Shown in pieces: positions 1-7,115 of a stretch of 64,000 nt of DNA (position 1 is the stretch's first letter; each line of letters opens with the position of its first letter). The notes under the pieces are model-generated. The model worked only from the letters and a program-made list of their open reading frames with translations. It had not been told where the DNA came from and made no database searches. The stretch spans positions 62,001-126,000 of the forward strand of contig PBNE01000005.1 of assembly GCA_002722885.1 (NCBI GenBank), given 5' to 3'. Position numbers and translations under genes: made by a program. The stretch is from Rhodospirillaceae bacterium (lineage in GTDB: Bacteria > Pseudomonadota > Alphaproteobacteria > SP197).

Positions 1-905
1 TCTGTGACAGTCACGACAAGCGGCAGCAACCGTGCCGCCGTGCCGCCCTGCCGGTGCCGGACGCTTCCGTCGTAGGCTGTCCCCAACGCGATGTCCCCGC
101 CCTCGCCTGCAGCCTCAGCAGCGTTCTTGACGAGGTTGAAGAACACCTGGATCAGCGCATCACGGTTGCCATCAATCAAGGGCAAAGACGGATCGTAGTT
201 TTCGTGCAGGTGCACCCCACGGGCCACACCAGCACGGGCCAGGCGGGCCACATGATCGAGCACCTCGTGGATGTTGAGTGGTTCGCGCGGCATCGGATGG
301 CGTTCAGAGAACGCTTCCATCCGGTCTAGGAGGGCACAGACGCGGTCGACTTCATCAGCAATCAGGTGAGCCAGGTCGGCATCATCATCCGAGACCGCAG
401 TCGCCAGAAGCTGTGCCGCACCGCGGATACCCGATAACGGGTTTTTGACTTCATGAGCCAGGGCAGCGGCCAGCCCCGACAGGGAACGCGCTGTGTTGCG
501 ATTGCTCGACAAACCCTCCAGGCGTTCGCCCAGACCGCGTTCACGCATGCTCAGGAGACGGTTGCCATCCTCAACGTTGAAGATAATCTGGACATCAAAG
601 ACACCATCCTGGAGGGGTGGCGGGCCGCTGAAATGGAACTCGCGCTCGCGCAAGGACGCCGCTCTCTCGCCGACGGCCTCACAGAGACTCTCCAAGGCAG
701 AACCTGGGCCGAGAAGTTCCGCAAGTGTCCTGCCGGTCAGCTGTGAACGGCTGGAGCCCAACGCTTCTTCGGCACGAGCATTCGTCCAGAGAACCGTGCC
801 ATTATCGCCGATCAGCAACAGGACATCCGGCAGTTGGTCCAGCAGAGACCAGGCATTCGGCATCGCACCTTCATCCAGCCCCATCTGCAGTGGAACGACG
901 CTCAT
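1..905 (-). CDS. ntrB: Nitrogen regulation sensor histidine kinase NtrB, 3' end cut by window edge
   Basis: About 301 codons are present; the C-terminal ATP-binding part (G boxes) lies beyond the left edge. Translating the minus strand from the ATG at 905 gives an N-terminal PAS-like region (about residues 20-115), an H box with phospho-accepting His151 in ALAHEVKNPLSG, and an N box NLVKNAAEA at 257-265. These are the hallmarks of NtrB/GlnL, the cytosolic kinase/phosphatase that sets NtrC phosphorylation according to nitrogen status through PII. The start overlaps the dusB stop (ATGA), so the two are translationally coupled. The dusB(nifR3)-ntrB-ntrC order is classic in alphaproteobacteria, so ntrC is expected just outside the window. 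Identity rests on motifs read by eye and on context. Confidence 0.93.
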   Translation of the reverse strand, partial: MSVVPLQMGLDEGAMPNAWSLLDQLPDVLLLIGDNGTVLWTNARAEEALGSSRSQLTGRTLAELLGPGSALESLCEAVGERAASLREREFHFSGPPPLQDGVFDVQIIFNVEDGNRLLSMRERGLGERLEGLSSNRNTARSLSGLAAALAHEVKNPLSGIRGAAQLLATAVSDDDADLAHLIADEVDRVCALLDRMEAFSERHPMPREPLNIHEVLDHVARLARAGVARGVHLHENYDPSLPLIDGNRDALIQVFFNLVKNAAEAAGEGGDIALGTAYDGSVRHRQGGTAARLLPLVVTVT

Positions 906-1885
906 GCCGCCATCGCCCCCGCATTATCGGTGAAGGTTCGGGAGATTACATCAAGTACGGCAGAAGGCTCTTCCAGAGTATTGAGCAGTTTGCGCATGGC
1001 CGGACCGTGCGGCAGATGCTCCACATACCAGGCAAAATGCTTGCGGAAACACCGCACACCGAGAAGCACACCATGTTCGTCCAGCATGCCTTCAAAATGC
1101 TCAGATACGATCGCAGCAATCTCATCCTGATCCGGTTCGCAGGCAATCTTCCCTTCGAGCTCCGCCCCGATCACCCCGGGCAACCACGGTTTTCCCTGAC
1201 TGCCTCGGCCAATCATCACAGCGTCGGCACCGGATTGATCCAGGGCCTCCTCTGCTGTCGCAGTCGAGGTGACGTCCCCGTTGATCACAACCGGGACCGA
1301 TACCGCATCCTTGACCTCGCGGACGAAACGCCAATCAGCCTGCCCCTTGTAGAGTTGGGTGCGCGTGCGTCCGTGGACCGTGATAAGGTTGACGCCCAGT
1401 ACTTCTGCCTTCATGGCCAGTTCCGGCGCATTACGGTGTTGTTCATCCCATCCCGTACGCATCTTGAGCGTGACGGGAACAGGAGCTCTTTGAACAACAT
1501 TATCAATAATTTGTGATGCAAGATTCAGATCTTGCATCAAAGCTGAACCGGCATAGCCGTTGCAGACCTTCTTGGCCGGACAGCCCATGTTGATGTCGAT
1601 CAGATCGGCGCCCATTTCACAGGCCACCTGCGCTGCCTGGCCCATGGTCTCGGGATCGTTGCCGGCTAACTGCACGGCCATCGGCAGGTCGTCCGCGCCT
1701 TTGGTCGCACGACGGATCCCCTCGTTCGATCCCGTCAACAGCTCCCTGCCGACAACCATCTCAGAAAAGGTCAGTGCCGCGCCAAAGCGACACGCCAGAC
1801 GGCGGAATGTCACGTCTGTGATTCCGGACAACGGCGCCAGCAGAACCCGGTTGGGAAGCGTGTGTTGGCCAAGCGTGATGGGCAT
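902..1885 (-). CDS. dusB: tRNA-dihydrouridine synthase B (NifR3)
   Basis: A 327-residue flavoenzyme that reduces uridines in the tRNA D-loop to dihydrouridine using FMN and NAD(P)H. It has the N-terminal LAPLSGITDVTFRR segment typical of Dus proteins, the active-site motif GCPAKKV at 101-107 (Cys102 is the expected catalytic acid), and the FMN/substrate segments VTLKMRTGW and VHGRTRTQLYKG. Length matches DusB. It is the first gene of the dusB-ntrB operon and overlaps ntrB by 4 nt. The ATG has only a poor Shine-Dalgarno sequence (GCTGAAAAA precedes it), and no alternative in-frame start lies nearby. A palindrome resembling an NtrC site lies 21 nt upstream. Confidence 0.95.
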   Translation of the reverse strand: MPITLGQHTLPNRVLLAPLSGITDVTFRRLACRFGAALTFSEMVVGRELLTGSNEGIRRATKGADDLPMAVQLAGNDPETMGQAAQVACEMGADLIDINMGCPAKKVCNGYAGSALMQDLNLASQIIDNVVQRAPVPVTLKMRTGWDEQHRNAPELAMKAEVLGVNLITVHGRTRTQLYKGQADWRFVREVKDAVSVPVVINGDVTSTATAEEALDQSGADAVMIGRGSQGKPWLPGVIGAELEGKIACEPDQDEIAAIVSEHFEGMLDEHGVLLGVRCFRKHFAWYVEHLPHGPAMRKLLNTLEEPSAVLDVISRTFTDNAGAMAA

Positions 1886-1905
1886 TTTTTCAGCAACATC
1901 TGGGG

Positions 1906-1924
1906 CTGCACAAAATTTGTGCAG
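1906..1924. promoter_or_regulatory. Palindrome resembling an NtrC binding site upstream of dusB-ntrB
   Basis: A 19-bp inverted repeat with arms CTGCACAAA and TTTGTGCAG around one central base. Its core is TGCAC-N7-GTGCA, the same half-sites and spacing as the known enteric NtrC site in front of glnA. It lies 20-40 nt upstream of the dusB start, directly downstream of a possible sigma70 promoter. That position suits autorepression of the operon that carries ntrB. The palindrome is seen directly; the assignment to NtrC is inference from sequence and neighbours. Confidence 0.55.
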
Positions 1925-1952
1925 TTCTACGACCTACAACGGCCGGACGCAA
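1924..1952 (-). promoter_or_regulatory. Possible sigma70 promoter of dusB-ntrB
   Basis: On the minus strand, TTGCGT (1952-1947) is followed by a 17-nt spacer and TAGAAC (1929-1924). Match to consensus is moderate. The -10 element touches the TGCAC-N7-GTGCA palindrome at 1906-1924, so a regulator bound there would cover the start site. Read by eye only. Confidence 0.35.
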
Positions 1953-1958
1953 CGATGA

Positions 1959-2756
1959 TTATCCGATCAGAACATCGGTCACGAACTTCACCCCGGGATA
2001 GGCCAAAGTCATCAGGAGATAGCCGATCAGGACATAACGCGCGGCCTTGCGGCCCCGCGTGCCCCACGCCTGCCGGGCGACCAGCAACGCCGCGATCACC
2101 CCAAACGCCGCCAGAGTCAGGATCGTCTTGTGACTCAGTTCGATCAGCCCACCATCGGTCGCATACTGAGCGCCCATCCCCGTCACAATCCCGGCAGCGA
2201 GAATGACCTCTCCCGCCCCAAGCAGCCGGTATTCAAGGGTTTCTGAATCAGCGAGAGATGGCAGGGAGCGGGTGAGCCGGTCGGGCGCACGCCGCTTGAG
2301 AGCCCGTTCCTGCAGGATAACGGCGGCCCCGGCCACAGCGGCCAGCGTGAGAAAAACGTAGGTTCCGATCGACAATGCGACATGGATGCCAAACCAGCCC
2401 GACGGTGCGTCTGAGACCGACTGCGCCGAGACCTGGCTCCAGATCACGGCCACAATGGCAAGAAGCACGAGGTAAGGCGCAAGCAGCGGCCCCAGCCGCC
2501 AGATGTCGGTCATGACGAGACTAAGCACCAGGAAGATCACAAAGGTTGCCGCAACGGTCAGCCAAAGCGCCGCACCGAAACCGGCGTTCCAGCCCGGCCC
2601 CATTTGAACTGCCGACCAGGCTGTCGCGACGGCGGCCGCCAACCCGAACCCGGCCCAGAAGAAGGTCCCGCGTTCGCTTCCACCTTTGAAACCTGCGGCA
2701 ACCGCAGGAAACAGGCACACCAGGGCGAGAATGTGAATCCAGATGTTTGTCACCAT
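1959..2756 (-). CDS. CcsA/HemX-like cytochrome c assembly membrane protein (YpjD family)
   Basis: A 265-residue polytopic inner-membrane protein with about eight hydrophobic segments beginning at the N-terminus. The central part WFGIHVALSIGTYVFLTLAA and the C-terminal block with SHKTILTLAAFGVI and LAYPGVKFVTDVLIG resemble the YpjD/CcsA family, which shares the haem-handling fold of CcmC and CcsA. No long tryptophan-rich WWD motif is obvious, so a role in haem delivery is not certain. It is divergent from ispDF and lies 73 nt upstream of dusB in the same direction. The family call rests on pattern recognition. Confidence 0.75.
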   Translation of the reverse strand: MVTNIWIHILALVCLFPAVAAGFKGGSERGTFFWAGFGLAAAVATAWSAVQMGPGWNAGFGAALWLTVAATFVIFLVLSLVMTDIWRLGPLLAPYLVLLAIVAVIWSQVSAQSVSDAPSGWFGIHVALSIGTYVFLTLAAVAGAAVILQERALKRRAPDRLTRSLPSLADSETLEYRLLGAGEVILAAGIVTGMGAQYATDGGLIELSHKTILTLAAFGVIAALLVARQAWGTRGRKAARYVLIGYLLMTLAYPGVKFVTDVLIG

Positions 2757-2866
2757 GGTCCCGTGTGTAGAGCATTTGCCGGGTCGAGGTAAACGGATGA
2801 ACGCCCATCGACGGACAAGAACAGTTCACCTATTCTCCGACGATAATATCTCGTCCCAGGTCATTC

Positions 2867-4021
2867 ATGAGCAAAATCGCCGTTGTTGTGGTGGCCGCCG
2901 GTAAAGGCGAGCGCGCCGGAGGGGATCTTCCCAAGCAGTACCGCCCCGTCGCCGGACGCTCTCTTCTCGCATGGACTCTGGACAGCCTCACCCGATGCAG
3001 CGACTTGGGTCCGATCCAGGTGGTGATCGGCCCAGGCCAGCAAGCACAGTTTGATACTGCAACCGAAGGTCTCGATCTGCCTGCGCCTGTTGAAGGTGGC
3101 ACCACGCGCCAGGAATCGGTCCTGAACGGCCTCGAGGCGCTCGAGCCTCACAATCCTGATGCCGTTCTGATCCACGATGCGGCGCGGCCCTACGTGACAC
3201 CGGACCTGATCACACGATTGACGGGCGCCCTTGGTGATGGCCATGCAGCGGCCATCCCTGCCCTGCCCGTCAACGACACTATCAAGCGGACGGACGGTTG
3301 GGCGGTGGTGGAAACCGTGGACCGCTCCGTGCTCGTGCGCGCGCAAACCCCGCAGGCCTTTGACTATCAGGTCATTCTACAGGCGCATCGCGATGCCATC
3401 GGCCAGGAACTGACCGATGATGCAGCGGTGGTCGAACATGCAGGACTCACGGTCGTCACGGTTCCGGGCAACGACAACAACACGAAGGTGACCATGCCCG
3501 AGGATTTCGAGGACGCGGACCGGCGTCTGGGGACTCGTGAAACACGTGTCGGCACAGGGTTCGATGTCCACGCCTTCGCGCCTGGTGATCACATCATGTT
3601 GTGCGGCGTCAGGATTGAGCACGACATGGCCCTGGACGGCGATTCCGATGCCGATGTCGGACTCCATGTGCTGGTCGATGCCATGCTGGGTGCCATGGGC
3701 GAAGGAGACCTTGGCCGGCAATTTCCCCCCGGTGATCCCACATGGAAGGGACGCGCCTCCTGCGACCTCGTCGCCGTCGCGTGTGATCTCCTGCAAGAGC
3801 ACCGAGCGCGGATTGTCCACGCTGACCTGACGTTGATCTGCGAGGAACCAAAGCTGGCGCGGCATCAGCCCGCCATGACCAAACAGGTCGCCTCTCTGCT
3901 TGGCATTGACCTGAACCGGGTCAACGTGAAGGTGACCTCAACCGACAAACTGGGTTTCACAGGACGTGGCGAAGGCATCGCCGGTCAGGCCGTCGTGACG
4001 CTCGACATGCCAGCCCGATGA
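2867..4021 (+). CDS. ispDF: Bifunctional IspD/IspF isoprenoid precursor enzyme
   Basis: A 384-residue fusion of 4-diphosphocytidyl-2-C-methyl-D-erythritol synthase (IspD, about 1-225) and 2-C-methyl-D-erythritol 2,4-cyclodiphosphate synthase (IspF, about 227-384), steps of the MEP pathway. IspD motifs are AAGKGERAGGDLPKQY (10-25), GGTTRQESV (77-85) and HDAARPYV (103-110). IspF metal ligands are Asp233 and His235 in GFDVHAF and His267 in DVGLH; the C-terminal TSTDKLGFTGRGEGIA is intact. Oddity: the residue aligned with E. coli IspF His34, part of the HSD motif, is Asp259 (codon GAT, 3641-3643). The fusion is typical of alphaproteobacteria. pgpA overlaps its stop by 4 nt. dxr of the same pathway lies at 41-42 kb. 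Confidence 0.95.
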   Translation: MSKIAVVVVAAGKGERAGGDLPKQYRPVAGRSLLAWTLDSLTRCSDLGPIQVVIGPGQQAQFDTATEGLDLPAPVEGGTTRQESVLNGLEALEPHNPDAVLIHDAARPYVTPDLITRLTGALGDGHAAAIPALPVNDTIKRTDGWAVVETVDRSVLVRAQTPQAFDYQVILQAHRDAIGQELTDDAAVVEHAGLTVVTVPGNDNNTKVTMPEDFEDADRRLGTRETRVGTGFDVHAFAPGDHIMLCGVRIEHDMALDGDSDADVGLHVLVDAMLGAMGEGDLGRQFPPGDPTWKGRASCDLVAVACDLLQEHRARIVHADLTLICEEPKLARHQPAMTKQVASLLGIDLNRVNVKVTSTDKLGFTGRGEGIAGQAVVTLDMPAR

Positions 4022-4536
4022 CATTGGACCGGATGTGGGGCCGTCTGCCGCCCGGTGTGAGCCTACGGACACCCGGGGCCCTCGTCGCGACCTGGTTCGG
4101 CTCCGGCCTGCTGGTCCCCGGTCCCGGAACATGGGGCTCTTTGGCGACCCTGCCCCTTGGGATCCTGATACTGCTCTACACTGATCACTGGGTGCTTTTG
4201 GCCGTCGCCGTGCTGACCTTTGTTGTGGGAACTTGGCAGACCCAGCGTCTGATCGACGCCTTTCCCGATGATGCGCCTAAGGACAACAGCTCCATCGTGG
4301 TCGACGAAACCGTCGGCCAGCTTATTGCCCTGATCCCCGCGGCGGCCTCACCGTTGTTGTGGCTCGCCGCATTCGTGCTCTTCCGGCTCTTCGATATCTG
4401 GAAACCAGGACCCGTGCGGTTTCTCGAGAGGCGGTTGAAGGGTGTCTGGGGCATCATGATGGACGATGTGGTAGCCGGAATCATGGCGGCCGTCTGTGTC
4501 TACGGGCTCGCACTGCTGGAATTGACTGATGTTTGA
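4018..4536 (+). CDS. pgpA: Phosphatidylglycerophosphatase A
   Basis: A 172-residue inner-membrane phosphatase that removes phosphate from phosphatidylglycerophosphate to give phosphatidylglycerol. Family motifs are visible: PGPGTWGS (34-41), the acidic VVDETVGQ (93-101), FRLFDIWKPGP, and a second acidic pair in MMDDVVAG near the C-terminus. Three to four hydrophobic helices follow the N-terminal GSGLLVPG segment. The ATG overlaps the ispDF stop (ATGA), and the end overlaps pncC by 8 nt, so the three genes are one translational unit. Confidence 0.93.
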   Translation: MTLDRMWGRLPPGVSLRTPGALVATWFGSGLLVPGPGTWGSLATLPLGILILLYTDHWVLLAVAVLTFVVGTWQTQRLIDAFPDDAPKDNSSIVVDETVGQLIALIPAAASPLLWLAAFVLFRLFDIWKPGPVRFLERRLKGVWGIMMDDVVAGIMAAVCVYGLALLELTDV

Positions 4537-5017
4537 CGACACCGTCCACGATCTCGCATCACGTACGCTGGAGTCGTGCCGCCGCAAGGGACTCATGATC
4601 GTCACCGCGGAATCGTGTACAGGCGGTCTTATTGCCGGTGCACTGACAGCCATCCCCGGATCGTCGGATGTGGTCGACCGTGGCTACGTCACCTATTCCT
4701 ATGACGCCAAGACCGAGATGCTGGGTGTGCCGTCGGCCATGATCATGGAGCATGGTGCCGTCAGCGAAGAGGTCGCGCGCGCCATGGTCAGCGGCGTCCT
4801 CAGGCATTCTCCGAATCGTGTCGGTGTTGCCGTCACCGGCGTGGCCGGTCCGGGCAGCGACAGCCAGGCCAAACCGGCAGGCCTGGTTCACATGGCCGCC
4901 GGCACCGCGGACAGAATGCTTCACAGAGTCGAGCGTTACGGTGATATCGGCCGTGACGCGATGCGCCATGCGACGGTCAACGATGCTCTCGCACTCGTAC
5001 TGGACCTGCTCGACTAG
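4529..5017 (+). CDS. pncC: Nicotinamide-nucleotide amidase, CinA C-terminal domain protein
   Basis: A 162-residue stand-alone CinA C-terminal domain. It deamidates nicotinamide mononucleotide to nicotinate mononucleotide in pyridine nucleotide recycling. TAESCTGGLIAGALT carries the expected catalytic Ser29, followed by PGSSDVVDRGYVTYS and the glycine-rich VTGVAGPG. The N-terminal MoCF-like domain of full CinA is absent, as is common in proteobacteria. It is the last gene of ispDF-pgpA-pncC. The next gene (DUF1989) is convergent, with its stop 9 nt away. Confidence 0.92.
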   Translation: MFDDTVHDLASRTLESCRRKGLMIVTAESCTGGLIAGALTAIPGSSDVVDRGYVTYSYDAKTEMLGVPSAMIMEHGAVSEEVARAMVSGVLRHSPNRVGVAVTGVAGPGSDSQAKPAGLVHMAAGTADRMLHRVERYGDIGRDAMRHATVNDALALVLDLLD

Positions 5018-5026
5018 ATTCCGAGC

Positions 5027-5644
5027 CTACGCCTTCTTGCGCGGCGCCTTTGCCTTGAAGGTCTCCAGGCGCAGGGGCGTTGACTGGCCGGCGTTGATTA
5101 GCTCCGACGAACAGGCGGTGACGACCACGATGCAGTTCATCTCGGCCCGGAACTCGACGTGGTCGCCAGCCCGGGACATCGCAACACCGTATAGGAATGA
5201 GCCGTCGGCCTGTGGTGGTGTGTTCTGGAAGATGTTGACCGGGTCGGGAATGTTGGCGTGGTCGATGCCGGCCCCTGCGATCGCCTCGAAATAGTTGTCG
5301 CGGCAGTTCGGATGCGCCTTGTGGCCCCGGCGCGCATAGAGCGCTCGGCAGCATGACGCGAAGAGCATGTCGTGGCGGCCGGGTGATGTGTCCTTTATGA
5401 AGGTCAAGATGGGCCGGTCACGGGTGGTCAGAAAGACATCGTCGATGCCCGGGAACATGCGGCCCGTCAGCATCCGCGTTGTGGCGGGGCTCATATATTC
5501 GTCGTGGTCAGCCGTGTTCACGGCCCAGACATCGGCGACCTGATGGCCCTCGACATCCGTGATCCGCACCGTCTGACCCTTTTTCGCCTGGATGAACCCG
5601 TTGCCGTAGCCGCGAATCTCTGTGGTTGCGATTGCCCTCGCCAT
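5027..5644 (-). CDS. DUF1989 family (urea carboxylase-associated type) protein
   Basis: A 205-residue protein. The family is recognised from the N-terminal GQTVRITDVEGHQVADVWAV, the central ASCCRALYARRGHKAHPNCR and the C-terminal MNCIVVVTACSSELINAG. Conserved Cys and His residues in these blocks suggest a metal site. Members are often annotated as urea carboxylase- or aminomethyltransferase-associated, but no urea carboxylase, amidolyase or transporter is nearby, so no substrate can be inferred. It sits between the convergent pncC and the ratA-lipA group and reads with the latter. No membrane segment or signal peptide is seen. Confidence 0.8.
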   Translation of the reverse strand: MARAIATTEIRGYGNGFIQAKKGQTVRITDVEGHQVADVWAVNTADHDEYMSPATTRMLTGRMFPGIDDVFLTTRDRPILTFIKDTSPGRHDMLFASCCRALYARRGHKAHPNCRDNYFEAIAGAGIDHANIPDPVNIFQNTPPQADGSFLYGVAMSRAGDHVEFRAEMNCIVVVTACSSELINAGQSTPLRLETFKAKAPRKKA

Positions 5645-5671
5645 GAGCCCTGTCCCTCTGTCAGGCCCGCC

Positions 5672-6124
5672 TCATGTGTCCCCGTCGACGCCGGGGCCAT
5701 AAAGTTCGCGGGCACGTGCCTCGAAGGCTCCGACCATGCGGCGAACCGCCTCGTGAAACAACACACCGATGGCGCGTTGCAGGAGAGCAGAGCGGAACTC
5801 GAAGTCGATGTCGAACACGACCAGGCAGCTGCCATCGGGCTGTGCCTGGAACCGCCATGTGTTTTCCATTCGCTTGAAGGGGCCGTCGGTGTAGACCACG
5901 TCGATCCGGGCCTGTGGTGTCAGCGACACCTTCGAGGTGAAGCGTTCACGGAACATCTTGAAGCCGATCGCGAGGTCGGCCCAGAAGACATCACCCTCCC
6001 GCTTGCGGATCCGAGCGGCGGTACACCAGGGAATGAACTCCGGATAGGTCCCGACATCGGCCACAAGTTCGTAGAGCAGCTCGGCACTCCAGGGCAGCCG
6101 TCTCTGCTCATGATGGACAGGCAT
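5672..6124 (-). CDS. RatA/Coq10-type START-domain protein
   Basis: A 150-residue small lipid-binding-fold protein. The pattern LPWSAELLYELVADVGTYPE followed by FIPWCTAARI and the later TWRFQAQPDGSCLVVFDIDF is typical of the polyketide cyclase/Coq10 group. Mitochondrial Coq10 binds ubiquinone; the bacterial RatA name comes from a proposed toxin that blocks 70S assembly, so function is uncertain. The start overlaps the lipA stop by 1 nt (TGATG). The lipA-ratA pairing is common in alphaproteobacteria. It is not a sign of a toxin-antitoxin module here, because no RatB-like partner is adjacent. Confidence 0.85.
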   Translation of the reverse strand: MPVHHEQRRLPWSAELLYELVADVGTYPEFIPWCTAARIRKREGDVFWADLAIGFKMFRERFTSKVSLTPQARIDVVYTDGPFKRMENTWRFQAQPDGSCLVVFDIDFEFRSALLQRAIGVLFHEAVRRMVGAFEARARELYGPGVDGDT

Positions 6125-7083
6125 CAGACCGCGCCGGCCTCCCGTCTCGCCTTCAGGGTCGCGAAGTCACGGTCGGCATGATGGGATGAACGTGTCAGCG
6201 GGCTGGCGCTGACCATGAGGAAGCCCTTGCCATAGGCCAGCTTCTCAAGTTCCTCGAACTCCTCAGGGGTCCAGAACCGGTCGATGGCGTGGTGGTGGGG
6301 CGTCGGCTGCAGGTATTGGCCAACGGTCAGGAAGTCGACTCCGGCTTCGCGCATGTCATCCATGACCTGGAGCACTTCGTCTTTGGTTTCACCAAGGCCG
6401 ACCATCAGGCCCGACTTGGTGAAGATCGTCGGGTCGACCTGCTTCACCAGCCACAGAAGATTGAGCGATGCGAAGTAGCGCGATCCCGGTCGAACCCCGT
6501 GATAGAGCCGCGGAACCGTCTCGAGATTGTGGTTGAAGACATCAGGCCGCACCCGGGCGACCGTTTCGATGGCACCTTTCTTGCGCAGGAAGTCCGGCGT
6601 CAGGATTTCGATTGTCGTCTCAGGCGTGGTCTCACGAAGCCGTTCGATGCAGGCGACAAAATGCGCCGCGCCACCGTCGGGCAGGTCATCACGGTCGACC
6701 GATGTGATCACGACATGATTCAACCCCAAGCCCTGCACCGTGGTGGCCAGACGGTTGGGTTCGTCGGCATCGACCGGACCGGGCTTGCCCGTCGTGACAT
6801 TGCAGAATGTGCAGCCGCGTGTGCAGATCTCGCCCAGAATCATGACGGTCGCGTGTTTTTCAGCCCAGCACTCACCGATGTTCGGACAGGCCGCCTCCTC
6901 GCACACGGTCGCCAGCCCGGCTTCATGAATGAGCTTACGGGTGTTGTGAAATGCAGGTGAACCCGGCGCCTTGACCCGAATCCAGGGCGGCTTGCGCACC
7001 GGTGCGCTGGCCTTCTTCCAGACCTTCTCGGGGTGACGGGGCCTGGCGGCAGCAGTCTCATCGATAAGCGATACCTTGGTGAT
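6124..7083 (-). CDS. lipA: Lipoyl synthase, probable ATC start
   Basis: Radical-SAM enzyme that inserts two sulfur atoms into protein-bound octanoyl groups to make lipoyl cofactors, as needed by pdhC just upstream. The auxiliary cluster cysteines are in [12 protein letters not shown] and the SAM cluster is in [12 protein letters not shown]; the C-terminal [10 protein letters not shown] is also conserved. The conventional start would be GTG at 6999 (291 residues), which cuts off the usual N-terminal arm. The frame stays open and alphaproteobacterial-like ([19 protein letters not shown]) up to an ATC at 7083-7081, preceded 7 nt upstream by a perfect AAGGAG. No ATG, GTG or TTG exists in that stretch. 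The ATC start gives 319 residues, close to the 321 of E. coli. An ATG-to-ATC change or base error is the alternative. Confidence 0.92.
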   Translation of the reverse strand: MTKVSLIDETAAARPRHPEKVWKKASAPVRKPPWIRVKAPGSPAFHNTRKLIHEAGLATVCEEAACPNIGECWAEKHATVMILGEICTRGCTFCNVTTGKPGPVDADEPNRLATTVQGLGLNHVVITSVDRDDLPDGGAAHFVACIERLRETTPETTIEILTPDFLRKKGAIETVARVRPDVFNHNLETVPRLYHGVRPGSRYFASLNLLWLVKQVDPTIFTKSGLMVGLGETKDEVLQVMDDMREAGVDFLTVGQYLQPTPHHHAIDRFWTPEEFEELEKLAYGKGFLMVSASPLTRSSHHADRDFATLKARREAGAV

Positions 7084-7090
7084 GGCGCGG

Positions 7091-7096
7091 CTCCTT
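7091..7096 (-). promoter_or_regulatory. Shine-Dalgarno site that decides the lipA start
   Basis: AAGGAG on the minus strand, separated by 7 nt (CCGCGCC) from ATC at 7083. This is the strongest ribosome site in the lpd-lipA gap. It points to translation starting at the ATC codon rather than at the GTG 84 nt further in, whose nearest purine run is 11 nt away. Confidence 0.6.
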
Positions 7097-7115
7097 GAAG
7101 CGACAGCGCTAGAGG

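Noticed and set aside
5672..6124. A RatAB toxin-antitoxin module
   Set aside because: Only the START-domain protein is present, with no RatB partner; the locus is the ordinary lipA-linked Coq10-like gene.
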